Assembly: GCA_003165095.1 (NCBI GenBank)
Contig: PLSH01000408.1
Location: 1 to 20,411, forward strand
Direction of reading: 5' to 3'
Source: Acidobacteriaceae bacterium
GTDB lineage: Bacteria; Acidobacteriota; Terriglobia; Terriglobales; Acidobacteriaceae
Length of the DNA stretch: 20,411 bases
Positions within the stretch are counted from its first letter, which is position 1. The number at the start of each line of letters is the position of its first letter. Shown one piece after another: positions 1 through 6,469 of this stretch. The position numbers and the translations under genes are program-made. The notes beneath the pieces were generated by a model. The model was not told the DNA's origin and did not search any database. It saw only the letters and a program-made list of their open reading frames with translations.

Positions 1-226
1 CCGGAAATAGAGGAAGAATGGCCAGTCGCAGCAACAGTACGCTTACAAAGACAGATATAACCGCTAGCCATCTTCTTTGCGCCAGCCGCCCAAACCACCG
101 TTCCATTCGCCGGAAAAAGCTTTGAGCGATTCCCGGCCACCCGAAAGAAATCGCGACTGCGAACGCTGTCAGGCTGAACTCCAGGATCAGAAGCGTCGGA
201 CTGGTGGCATCGGAAGACGACGTCAT
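1..226 (-). CDS. N-terminal part of a GT-C-like polytopic membrane protein, cut by the left window edge
   Basis: An open frame starts at the ATG at 226-224 and reads without a stop to base 1, giving 75 residues. The protein starts MTSSSDATSP, has a first hydrophobic stretch at about residues 11-30, a basic amphipathic loop (SFFRRMERWFGRLAQRR) at about 37-52, and a second membrane segment ending LLLRLAILPLFP at about 64-75. It aligns with one residue of offset to the N-terminus of the truncated gene at 17030-17440 (FFARIERLF and VLRLALLPVYP), so the frame and start are supported by a paralogue. In that paralogue the next segment is an acidic extracytoplasmic loop typical of GT-C glycosyltransferases using lipid-linked sugars. 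The function here is inferred only from that resemblance. No clear Shine-Dalgarno precedes the ATG. The rest of the gene lies outside the window. Confidence 0.72.
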   Translation of the reverse strand, partial: MTSSSDATSPTLLILEFSLTAFAVAISFGWPGIAQSFFRRMERWFGRLAQRRWLAVISVFVSVLLLRLAILPLFP

Positions 227-302
227 AGTATTGCGGCGCAGTGCCGTTCAATAGCCGGGCTGTGTGACCTCTTGTAACTGCCACATGCTGACTTATTGGC
301 CG

Positions 303-308
303 ATTATA
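303..308 (-). promoter_or_regulatory. Possible -10 box (TATAAT) for the left-edge membrane protein gene
   Basis: The minus strand reads TATAAT at 308-303, about 77 bases before the ATG at 226. The hexamer 17 bases further upstream (TTCCCT) is a poor -35 box, so the call rests on the -10 alone. Confidence 0.22.
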
Positions 309-344
309 CTGGGCTGCAATCCTGAAGGGAATCGAAATCGCCTC

Positions 345-425
345 ATGAAACAGGGTACGGCCATGAACATCGGCGCAGGACCAGGCGGGCTTACCGCCGC
401 GATCGAACTTCAGCGCTACTCGTGA
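345..425 (+). pseudogene. Remnant of a FAD/NAD-binding oxidoreductase N-terminus
   Basis: A 26-residue frame opens at the ATG at 345 (a second ATG is at 363) and stops at TGA 423-425. Residues 7-23 read MNIGAGPGGLTAAIELQ, a good match to the GxGxxG beta-alpha-beta dinucleotide-binding motif that starts many FAD-dependent oxidoreductases. A purine-rich GAAGGGA lies 14 bases before the ATG at 345. The frame ends inside the 3' end of rfbG on the other strand and nothing further of the oxidoreductase follows, so it is most likely the stump of a gene cut by a recombination joint. A chance short ORF is the alternative, since 26 residues is little evidence. Confidence 0.35.
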
Positions 426-1489
426 GCGAGTTGCTCATATCCGGCGATTTGCGCAAAGGTCTCCTGGTTCATATCAGCACCCTCGAGCCAGTCGCGGTAC
501 CATTTCATGGTCCATTGCAAATTCGCTTCGATCCTCAGAAGCGGCTGCCATCCGAGTTGCCTTCGGGCTCTGCTCGTGTCCAGCGTCAGAAAGTGGTTTT
601 CGTGCACGCCTGGAACGGAATCTTGTACCCAGGTGGCTCCCTCGCCCCACATTTCCACAAGTTTTGTCGCGATGCGCTCAACGGACCACGCATCCTCGTC
701 GTTGGGGCCGAAGTTGAACGAGGAGCAAAACTGTGAAGGCGCATCGAGTAGTTTCTCTGCCAGCAGCATGTATCCATGGAGGGGTTCGAGGACGTGCTGC
801 CATGGCCGAACTGCCTTTGGCTGCCTGATAAGCACGGGCTGACCAGCCTGAAATCCACGGACCAGGTCCGGAATCAGGCGGTCCTCCGACCAATCTCCAC
901 CGCCAACCACATTTCCAGCACGCGCAGTGGCCAAGGCGACACGGTGCTCATGCAGACGGTTCACCGGGAAGAAGGAACTGCGGTAAGCCGAGCACACGAT
1001 CTCGGCGCAGGCTTTGCTGGAGGAGTACGGGTCAAATCCCCCAAGTGTATCGGATTCGCGATAAGGCCAGACCCATTCCTGATTCTGGTAGCACTTATCT
1101 GAGGTGACGCATACCACCGCGCGCACACTCGAAGTCTTTCGAACGGCCTCCAGCACGTGAGCAGTGCCCATGGCGTTGGTCGAATAAGTGCCCAGCGGAT
1201 CAGTATACGAACGCCGCACGATCGGCTGCGCGGCAAGGTGAAAAACCACCTCCGGACCAAACTCCGTCATCGAGGATTCCAGCCTGGCGTAGTCCCGAAT
1301 ATCGCCGCGAATGTCATCGAGAACGGTGGCCACGGATGCTGCCGTGAATAGATTGGGTTCAGTTGGCGGGTCGAGCGCATATCCCCGTATCTGAGCTCCC
1401 CGGCGGGCAAGCCAGAGTGCGAGCCAGCCGCCCTTAAACCCAGTGTGACCGGTAAGGAAAACTCGCCGTCCGAGCCATGGATTCACCAT
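416..1489 (-). CDS. rfbG: CDP-glucose 4,6-dehydratase
   Basis: Converts CDP-D-glucose to CDP-4-keto-6-deoxy-D-glucose with bound NAD+, the second step of CDP-3,6-dideoxyhexose synthesis in the cytoplasm. The protein (357 residues from the ATG at 1489) is an extended SDR. It has a Rossmann motif GHTGFKGG at residues 14-21, the family-typical TSDKCYQNQEW around residues 129-139 with the acidic/lysine pair used in dehydration, and the catalytic YSSSK (Tyr155, Lys159). The length is normal for the family. I chose ATG 1489 over the upstream in-frame start at 1519 because it overlaps the rfbF stop (ATGGTGA), an arrangement that suggests translational coupling, and because a start at 1519 would extend into rfbF without a conserved function. 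rfbF is immediately upstream on the same strand. Confidence 0.95.
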   Translation of the reverse strand: MVNPWLGRRVFLTGHTGFKGGWLALWLARRGAQIRGYALDPPTEPNLFTAASVATVLDDIRGDIRDYARLESSMTEFGPEVVFHLAAQPIVRRSYTDPLGTYSTNAMGTAHVLEAVRKTSSVRAVVCVTSDKCYQNQEWVWPYRESDTLGGFDPYSSSKACAEIVCSAYRSSFFPVNRLHEHRVALATARAGNVVGGGDWSEDRLIPDLVRGFQAGQPVLIRQPKAVRPWQHVLEPLHGYMLLAEKLLDAPSQFCSSFNFGPNDEDAWSVERIATKLVEMWGEGATWVQDSVPGVHENHFLTLDTSRARRQLGWQPLLRIEANLQWTMKWYRDWLEGADMNQETFAQIAGYEQLAHE

Positions 1490-2253
1490 GTCTTCCACGG
1501 CGCCCTCCCGCTGGCCCAAAGTTCCTCCAGCCTCTGCTTGTCTCGCAGTGTGTCCATGGGCTGCCAGAAACCGCGATGGAAATAAGCCTGCACCTGCCCT
1601 TTCGCGGTCAGATTCTTTATGGGTTCTATTTCAAACATGGTCGCTTCGTCGCGGATTTCATCTAAGCACGCGGGTGAGAGGACAAAAAAACCGCCATTGA
1701 TCCAGCTGCCCTCTCCCTTCGGTTTCTCCTGGAATTCGGAGACGACCGTTCCTTGAACGACCAGACCGCCAAAGCGCGCGGGGGGTTCTACAGCCGTCAC
1801 CGTCGCCAGCTTTCCGTGGCTCTGGTGAAAAGCAATCGTCGCGCCGATATCGACGTCGCTAACGCCGTCTCCATATGTCAGGCAAAAGGATTTCTCCCCC
1901 TCCAGATACCGCGCCACCTTCTGCAGCCGGCCCCCGGTGCCCGTGTTTTCCCCGGTATCCACGAGCGTGACCTGCCATGGTTCGGCAACACTCTGGTGCA
2001 CTTGTGTGCGGTTTTCCCGCATGTGGAATGTCACATCAGACATGTGAAGGACGTAGTTGGCGAAGTACTCTTTAATTAAATAACCCTTGTATCCACAACA
2101 GATAACGAAGTCGTTAATCCCGTGCTGGGAGTACATTTTGAGAATATGCCAAAGGATGGGCCGGCCGCCAATTTCCACCATCGGCTTGGGGCGTGTACCG
2201 GTTTCTTCACTGAGCCGTGTTCCCTGCCCGCCAGCCAGAATAACTGCTTTCAT
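1483..2253 (-). CDS. rfbF: Glucose-1-phosphate cytidylyltransferase
   Basis: Makes CDP-glucose from CTP and glucose-1-phosphate, the entry step to CDP-linked 3,6-dideoxyhexoses. The 256-residue protein has the nucleotidyltransferase signature AVILAGGQGTRLSEETG at residues 3-19, followed by RPKPMVEIGG (the conserved lysine that contacts the sugar phosphate), and then HILKMYSQHGINDFVICCGYKG, which is characteristic of RfbF rather than RfbA. Length matches the family. Its stop codon overlaps the start of rfbG by 7 bases, so the two form one transcription unit. Upstream it is divergent from rfbH with 130 bases between start codons. No strong Shine-Dalgarno is seen directly before the ATG; AAAGGA lies about 14 bases away. 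Confidence 0.95.
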   Translation of the reverse strand: MKAVILAGGQGTRLSEETGTRPKPMVEIGGRPILWHILKMYSQHGINDFVICCGYKGYLIKEYFANYVLHMSDVTFHMRENRTQVHQSVAEPWQVTLVDTGENTGTGGRLQKVARYLEGEKSFCLTYGDGVSDVDIGATIAFHQSHGKLATVTAVEPPARFGGLVVQGTVVSEFQEKPKGEGSWINGGFFVLSPACLDEIRDEATMFEIEPIKNLTAKGQVQAYFHRGFWQPMDTLRDKQRLEELWASGRAPWKTW

Positions 2254-2383
2254 CCCAGTTTCTTAGCATCCTTTGGACGAGCGCTCTCTGTGGCAAACAA
2301 GCTACAGAATTCGTTCTTAAATCGCGCACCGTCGCCATTAGGGTACACTACCGAGTCCCGATTCTGTATGCTTAGCTTACGAA

Positions 2384-3742
2384 ATGTCGATGACGGAAAA
2401 TGCAGCACATCTTCGGCGGCAAATCCTCGATCTGTCCCATGAGTATTTTGCTGAAGCTTTTCCGGTGGCCGAATTCAAACCCGGACAATCGCCGGTGCCG
2501 GTATCGGGCAAGGTGATCGACGGCGGCGATCTCAGTTCTGTGATCGATTCGGCCCTTGATTGCTGGTTTACGACTGGCCGCTTTGCCGAAGAGTTCGAGC
2601 GCAAGTTGGCTCGCTTTGTTGGCGTCCGCTGCGCGTCTCTGGTCAACTCCGGTTCGTCTGCCAACCTTCTTGCCGTGAGTGCGCTCACCTCGCCAAAGCT
2701 CGGTGACCGCCGGCTCAAGCCGGGCGATGAAGTGATTACTGTGGCCGCGTGTTTTCCCACCACAGTCAATCCGATCCTTCAGAATCGTCTCGTGCCGGTT
2801 TTCCTGGACGTTACGTTGCCGGCGTATGAGATAGACGTGAGCCAACTCGAAGCGGCCCGCAGCGAGAAGACCGGGGCAATCTTCATTGCGCACACACTGG
2901 GGAATGTCTTTGATGTTGACGCGGTCACGGCTTTTGCCAAGAAACACGACCTTTGGCTGATCGAGGATTGCTGCGATGCGCTGGGCTCGACCTGGAAGGG
3001 ACGGCAAGTGGGGACGTTCGGTGATATCGCGACGATCAGCTTTTATCCCGCTCATCACATCACCATGGGCGAGGGCGGTGCGGTGCTGACCGATCGGCCC
3101 GATCTACAGGTTCTGATCGAGTCGTTCCGCGACTGGGGCCGCGACTGCTGGTGCGATCCTGGTAAAGAAAATACCTGCGGGAAGCGCTTCGAGTGGCAAC
3201 TCGGCAATCTTCCTCGCGGATACGACCACAAGTACACCTATTCCCACATCGGGTACAACCTGAAGACTACTGACATGCAGGCGGCCCTCGGACTCTCACA
3301 GATCGGCAAGCTGCCATCGTTCATCGAGCGACGCAAGGAAAACTTCCGCTATCTGTCAGCATTGCTCAAGCCAGTCGAAAACTGCCTGTTGCTGCCTGAG
3401 GCAACGCCCGGCTCCGATCCGTCGTGGTTCGGATTTCCGATTGGCGTCCGCGAGGATGCGCCATTTACGCGTGATGGCCTCATCGGCGCTCTCACAGAAA
3501 AGAAGATTGACACGAGACTCCTTTTCGGAGGGAACATACTCCGGCAACCCGCCTACGAAAGCTGCGAGTATCGCGTGGTTGGCGCTCTGCCGAACACGGA
3601 TTTCGTGATGAACAACGTGTTCTGGATCGGTGTGTATCCGGGACTGACCAAACCGATGCTCGATTTTGTCGCAGAAGTGATGACCAGCTTTGCATCGAAC
3701 CCAAGTCTGCACGGGCTCGCAAAGCGTGTCTCGGTTGGGTAA
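2384..3742 (+). CDS. rfbH: CDP-4-keto-6-deoxyglucose 3-dehydratase (E1), PLP/[2Fe-2S] enzyme
   Basis: Removes the C3 hydroxyl of CDP-4-keto-6-deoxyglucose using pyridoxamine phosphate and an iron-sulfur cluster. The 452-residue protein has the aspartate aminotransferase fold. In [12 protein letters not shown] (residues 221-232) a histidine (H224) stands where aminotransferases carry the PLP lysine, the known hallmark of E1/RfbH/AscC. The cluster motif C-X57-C-X1-C-X7-C is present exactly (Cys197, Cys255, Cys257, Cys265). Length is typical. The start could be ATG 2384 or the in-frame ATG at 2390; neither has a good Shine-Dalgarno. The partner reductase E3 (RfbI/AscD, a ferredoxin-reductase-type flavoprotein) is not encoded in this window. 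The gene is divergent from rfbF and converges on the SDR gene with 10 bases between stops. Confidence 0.96.
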   Translation: MSMTENAAHLRRQILDLSHEYFAEAFPVAEFKPGQSPVPVSGKVIDGGDLSSVIDSALDCWFTTGRFAEEFERKLARFVGVRCASLVNSGSSANLLAVSALTSPKLGDRRLKPGDEVITVAACFPTTVNPILQNRLVPVFLDVTLPAYEIDVSQLEAARSEKTGAIFIAHTLGNVFDVDAVTAFAKKHDLWLIEDCCDALGSTWKGRQVGTFGDIATISFYPAHHITMGEGGAVLTDRPDLQVLIESFRDWGRDCWCDPGKENTCGKRFEWQLGNLPRGYDHKYTYSHIGYNLKTTDMQAALGLSQIGKLPSFIERRKENFRYLSALLKPVENCLLLPEATPGSDPSWFGFPIGVREDAPFTRDGLIGALTEKKIDTRLLFGGNILRQPAYESCEYRVVGALPNTDFVMNNVFWIGVYPGLTKPMLDFVAEVMTSFASNPSLHGLAKRVSVG

Positions 3743-3752
3743 CAGGACAAGT

Positions 3753-4793
3753 TCAGCGATACCATGCAGCTGTACGCCGGATCGCCTCTCCCAGTGAGAT
3801 TGTCTGGCGCAACCCGAGGCAGCTTTCTGCACTGTGGACGTCCGGCACGTACTGCAAAGGCGGCTCACCGGCGATCGGCGCCCTGGCAACTTCTACCTTC
3901 AGCGAAGGATCGAGTTCCTCAACAACAACCTGAGCCAGATCGAGAATACTGATCGCGTCTCCAGACCCGACATTGAAAACATGCGGATTCGACCCCGGCA
4001 GGGCTTCGCCCAATAGCATGGTCCATAGCCAGATCGCCAGGTCGGCGCCGTAGAGATAGGAGCGGATCGGCGTGCCATCGCCCCGGACTGCAATGTTTCT
4101 GCCGGCCAGGGCGTCTTCAATAAAATTGCCGATCGCAAAATGCTGGTTGAGCGGCAGGTGTGGTCCTACAAATGCAAAGCACCGCGCGATGATGAACTCG
4201 ATTTCGGACTCGCGCGCATAAAGACTGCACAGAAGTTCTGCGACCCGTTTGCCTTCGGCATAGGCCGCATTTGTGTCGAGCCAGTCAGGCCCTCCAGGAT
4301 AATCCTCGGGAATGTGGCTCAGATGCGGCGGCTGTTTCCCGTAGACTGCGCCGGAACTTGTAAAGAGAAACCTCTTTGCGCCCCGTTCCCTGGCAAAGAC
4401 GAGCATTCGCCTGGTCCCGTCGAGCAGAGTGCTCAGCAACTCGAGCGGCTCACCAGCCGCAGCCACTGAAGTTGAAGCGGCGGCGTGGAGGACGTATTCG
4501 AACTCCTCGCCGGGAAACTTGAAATCGCGAACGTCGCCCTGGAGCAGCCGAATGCCGGGCTCACGTACAAGGTGCGGCATTTTTAGGGCAAATCCTTCGG
4601 GGTCACGGCTGAGAACCGTGGCAGAGAGTTCGAGTTTTAGTTCGCGATTACAATAGGCCAGGCTTTCCAGCAGCCACGCGCCAAAAAATCCCGTAGCGCC
4701 GGATAGGAAAATACGCCGCTTGCGCGCCCTTTCCCAAAGAGGGAGGGTCTGCTCCAGGATGTAGCTCAAGTCCTCAATCGCCAGTGGCTTCAC
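3753..4793 (-). CDS. NAD-dependent epimerase/dehydratase family protein (extended SDR)
   Basis: A cytoplasmic nucleotide-sugar SDR of 346 residues from the GTG at 4793. It shows a Rossmann motif SGATGFFGAWLLES (about residues 31-44), a catalytic serine in TSSGAVYG (about 145-152), and YAEGK (Tyr178, Lys182). The longer frame back to 5039 adds 82 residues without SDR character, so I placed the start at the GTG that leads directly into the family N-terminus. A TATGCT hexamer 6 bases before that GTG hints at a leaderless start. By context it probably acts on the CDP-4-keto-3,6-dideoxy sugar made by RfbF/G/H, as a 4-ketoreductase (abequose/paratose-synthase-like), an epimerase, or the reductase of a branched product (YerF-like role). 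Sequence alone does not separate these. It converges with rfbH and diverges from the NeuB-like gene. Confidence 0.85.
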   Translation of the reverse strand: MKPLAIEDLSYILEQTLPLWERARKRRIFLSGATGFFGAWLLESLAYCNRELKLELSATVLSRDPEGFALKMPHLVREPGIRLLQGDVRDFKFPGEEFEYVLHAAASTSVAAAGEPLELLSTLLDGTRRMLVFARERGAKRFLFTSSGAVYGKQPPHLSHIPEDYPGGPDWLDTNAAYAEGKRVAELLCSLYARESEIEFIIARCFAFVGPHLPLNQHFAIGNFIEDALAGRNIAVRGDGTPIRSYLYGADLAIWLWTMLLGEALPGSNPHVFNVGSGDAISILDLAQVVVEELDPSLKVEVARAPIAGEPPLQYVPDVHSAESCLGLRQTISLGEAIRRTAAWYR

Positions 4794-4799
4794 GCAACC

Positions 4800-4805
4800 A
4801 GCATA
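4800..4805 (-). promoter_or_regulatory. Possible -10 box (TATGCT) just upstream of the SDR gene
   Basis: The minus strand reads TATGCT, then six bases, then the GTG at 4793. The spacing would put the transcript start at or next to the start codon. No convincing -35 box was found, so this is weak. Confidence 0.25.
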
Positions 4806-4994
4806 AACCCCGGCTCTTCCAAGGAAAAGGAAGGCCCAGATACCGGCTCTCGCCGGCCGCTCAACTTGTTCAATATTTGCGACACTTGCAATAGTCGCGG
4901 AGGAAAGGGAACGCATCTCGCTCCGCTCCTGTGCAATCTTGATTCCGCCCAACGCGGCAAGCCGGACGTCAACGAAAAATCCAACCTTTGAACC

Positions 4995-5003
4995 TGCTAT
5001 GAT
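4995..5003 (+). promoter_or_regulatory. Extended -10 promoter candidate for the NeuB-like operon
   Basis: TGCTATGAT is an extended -10 element (TGn plus TATGAT) inside the divergent region between the SDR gene and the NeuB-like gene. It would give a leader of about 80 bases before the ATG at 5093. The expected -35 position is A-rich and does not match TTGACA, which is tolerable for an extended -10 promoter. Confidence 0.35.
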
Positions 5004-5092
5004 GGCCCCTGGGAAAAGCTGAGCCGGCGGATCGCCCATTTGTGCGAGCGTAGGTTGTTTGCGCTAAGCCAAGTCCGAGAGGAGTGCTTTCC

Positions 5093-5962
5093 ATGAGTAC
5101 GGTCAAGATCGGCGACAAGTTGATCGGCGACGATCAGCCCTGTTTCATCGTTGCGGAGATCGGCATCAACCACAACGGTGACATCGATCTCGCCAAGCGA
5201 TTGATCAGTCTCGCCGTGGCTGCCGGCTGCAACGCTGTCAAGTTCCAAAAGCGAACTCCGGAACTGTGCGTCCCCGCCTCACAGATGGGCGTCATGCGCG
5301 AAACCCCTTGGGGTTATATCTCCTACATGGATTACAGACACAAGGTCGAATTTGGCTTGACAGAGTATCAGGAAATCGACAGTTACTGTGGGAAACAAGG
5401 CATCGTCTGGTTTGCTTCCTGTTGGGATCAACCCTCAGTCGACTTCATTGATCAGTTCAATGTTCCGTGTTACAAGGTCGCGTCTGCAACGCTCAATGAC
5501 GACGACCTCCTGCGTCATATCCGCAGCAAAGGAAAACCAGTCCTTCTCTCCACCGGAATGAGCACGTGGGAGGACATCGACCATGCAGTGACGACCATGG
5601 GCAAGGAAGATTTGGTCATTCTGCAGTCAGTCAGCACCTATCCGGCCGAATATTCGGAGTTAAACCTGCGCGCCATTTTGACTCTCAAAGATCGTTATAA
5701 AACTCCGATAGGGTACTCAGGCCACGAAACCGGCATCGCATCAAGTGTTGCGGCTATGGCCTTGGGCGCCTGTGTGGTCGAGCGGCACATTACGCTGGAT
5801 CGCGCCATGTGGGGCAGCGATCAAGCCGCGTCGCTAGAGCCGAACGGCATTACCCGGTTGGTGCGCGACATTCGGCTGGTGGAGAAAAGCATGGGCAGCG
5901 GTGAGAAGAAGATCCTGGAGCGAGAAATTCCAATTATTGCTCGGCTGAGGCGCAAAAATTGA
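5093..5962 (+). CDS. NeuB-family PEP-condensing sugar synthase, short form without SAF domain
   Basis: NeuB enzymes condense phosphoenolpyruvate with an aldose or aldose phosphate to give a 2-keto-3-deoxy (nonulosonic-type) acid. This 289-residue protein has the TIM-barrel motifs in order: VAEIGINHNGDIDLAKRL near the N-terminus, AVKFQKRTP, YKVASATLNDDDL, VLLSTGM, GYSGHETG, and GACVVERHITLDR followed by GSDQAASLEP. Classical NeuB proteins are about 340-350 residues and end in an antifreeze-like SAF domain; here the protein ends soon after the barrel. The start is ATG 5093, with GAGAGGAG 8 bases before it; a GTG at 5084 is in frame but lies on the RBS. The next gene overlaps it by 4 bases (TTGA). 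No CMP-sugar synthetase (NeuA) is nearby, so classical sialic acid synthesis is unlikely. The true sugar substrate is unknown. Confidence 0.88.
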   Translation: MSTVKIGDKLIGDDQPCFIVAEIGINHNGDIDLAKRLISLAVAAGCNAVKFQKRTPELCVPASQMGVMRETPWGYISYMDYRHKVEFGLTEYQEIDSYCGKQGIVWFASCWDQPSVDFIDQFNVPCYKVASATLNDDDLLRHIRSKGKPVLLSTGMSTWEDIDHAVTTMGKEDLVILQSVSTYPAEYSELNLRAILTLKDRYKTPIGYSGHETGIASSVAAMALGACVVERHITLDRAMWGSDQAASLEPNGITRLVRDIRLVEKSMGSGEKKILEREIPIIARLRRKN

Positions 5963-6468
5963 AGACGGATAAGCTGAAAAGAGTCCGAGCCGTTGCCATG
6001 GACGTGGACGGAGTACTCACTGACGGGACTTTTTGGTGGGGAATCAACGGCGAAGAATTCAAGAGGTTCTGTTGCGCGGACGCGACCGGCATTAGCGTGG
6101 CCCTGAACGAAGGCGTCAAGATCGCACTCATTTCGGGTGAGTCCAGTCCGGCCGGAATGGCGCTGGTGCAGCGATTCGCCGACAAACTGAAGATCACAGA
6201 TGTTTACAAAGGATGCCACGATAAGGCGGCCGCGATTCGGGACTTCGCAGCAAAGAATCAACTTCAGATGTCAGAGATATGTTTCATTGGCGATGACTTT
6301 ATCGACGTTCCTGCCTTGACGGTCGTTGGCCTCGCCGTAGCCCCAGCCGATGCCCATCCCAATGTCAAGGTCATGGTTCATCTGGTCACAGAGCGCAGCG
6401 GTGGACATGGAGCCGTGCGGGAGGTACTAGACGCCATTTTGAAAAATCAGAAATCGCGTGAGTCATGA
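5959..6468 (+). CDS. KdsC-like HAD phosphatase (C0-type, 3-deoxy-ulosonate-phosphate phosphatase family)
   Basis: KdsC-family enzymes dephosphorylate 3-deoxy-2-ulosonate phosphates such as KDO-8-phosphate. The 169-residue protein lacks a cap domain, as expected. It carries HAD motif I MDVDGVLTDG (nucleophile and acid/base Asp at residues 14 and 16), motif II LISGESS, the motif III lysine in CHDKAAAI, and motif IV GDDFIDVPAL. The start is a TTG at 5959 overlapping the stop of the NeuB-like gene. GAGG ends 8 bases before it, and the first ATG (5998) would remove the first beta strand of the fold. Position and overlap suggest it removes the phosphate from the product of the NeuB-like enzyme. The following ThDP gene starts right at its stop. 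Confidence 0.9.
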   Translation: MKTDKLKRVRAVAMDVDGVLTDGTFWWGINGEEFKRFCCADATGISVALNEGVKIALISGESSPAGMALVQRFADKLKITDVYKGCHDKAAAIRDFAAKNQLQMSEICFIGDDFIDVPALTVVGLAVAPADAHPNVKVMVHLVTERSGGHGAVREVLDAILKNQKSRES

Positions 6469-6469
6469 T

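Noticed and set aside
77..277. 66-residue plus-strand open frame near the left edge
   Set aside because: It is antisense to the N-terminal coding region of the left-edge membrane protein, which is supported by its paralogue at 17440. The plus-strand frame is low-complexity and basic, with no motif.
2372..3058. 228-residue minus-strand frame opposite rfbH
   Set aside because: rfbH is certain from its active-site His and iron-sulfur cysteines; the antisense frame has no recognisable motif.
4794..5039. 82-residue N-terminal extension of the SDR protein
   Set aside because: The extension has no SDR character and crosses the divergent promoter region. The GTG at 4793 gives a normal family start.
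5093..6468. Classical sialic acid synthesis
   Set aside because: The NeuB-like protein lacks the SAF domain and no NeuA or NeuC homologue is present in the window.
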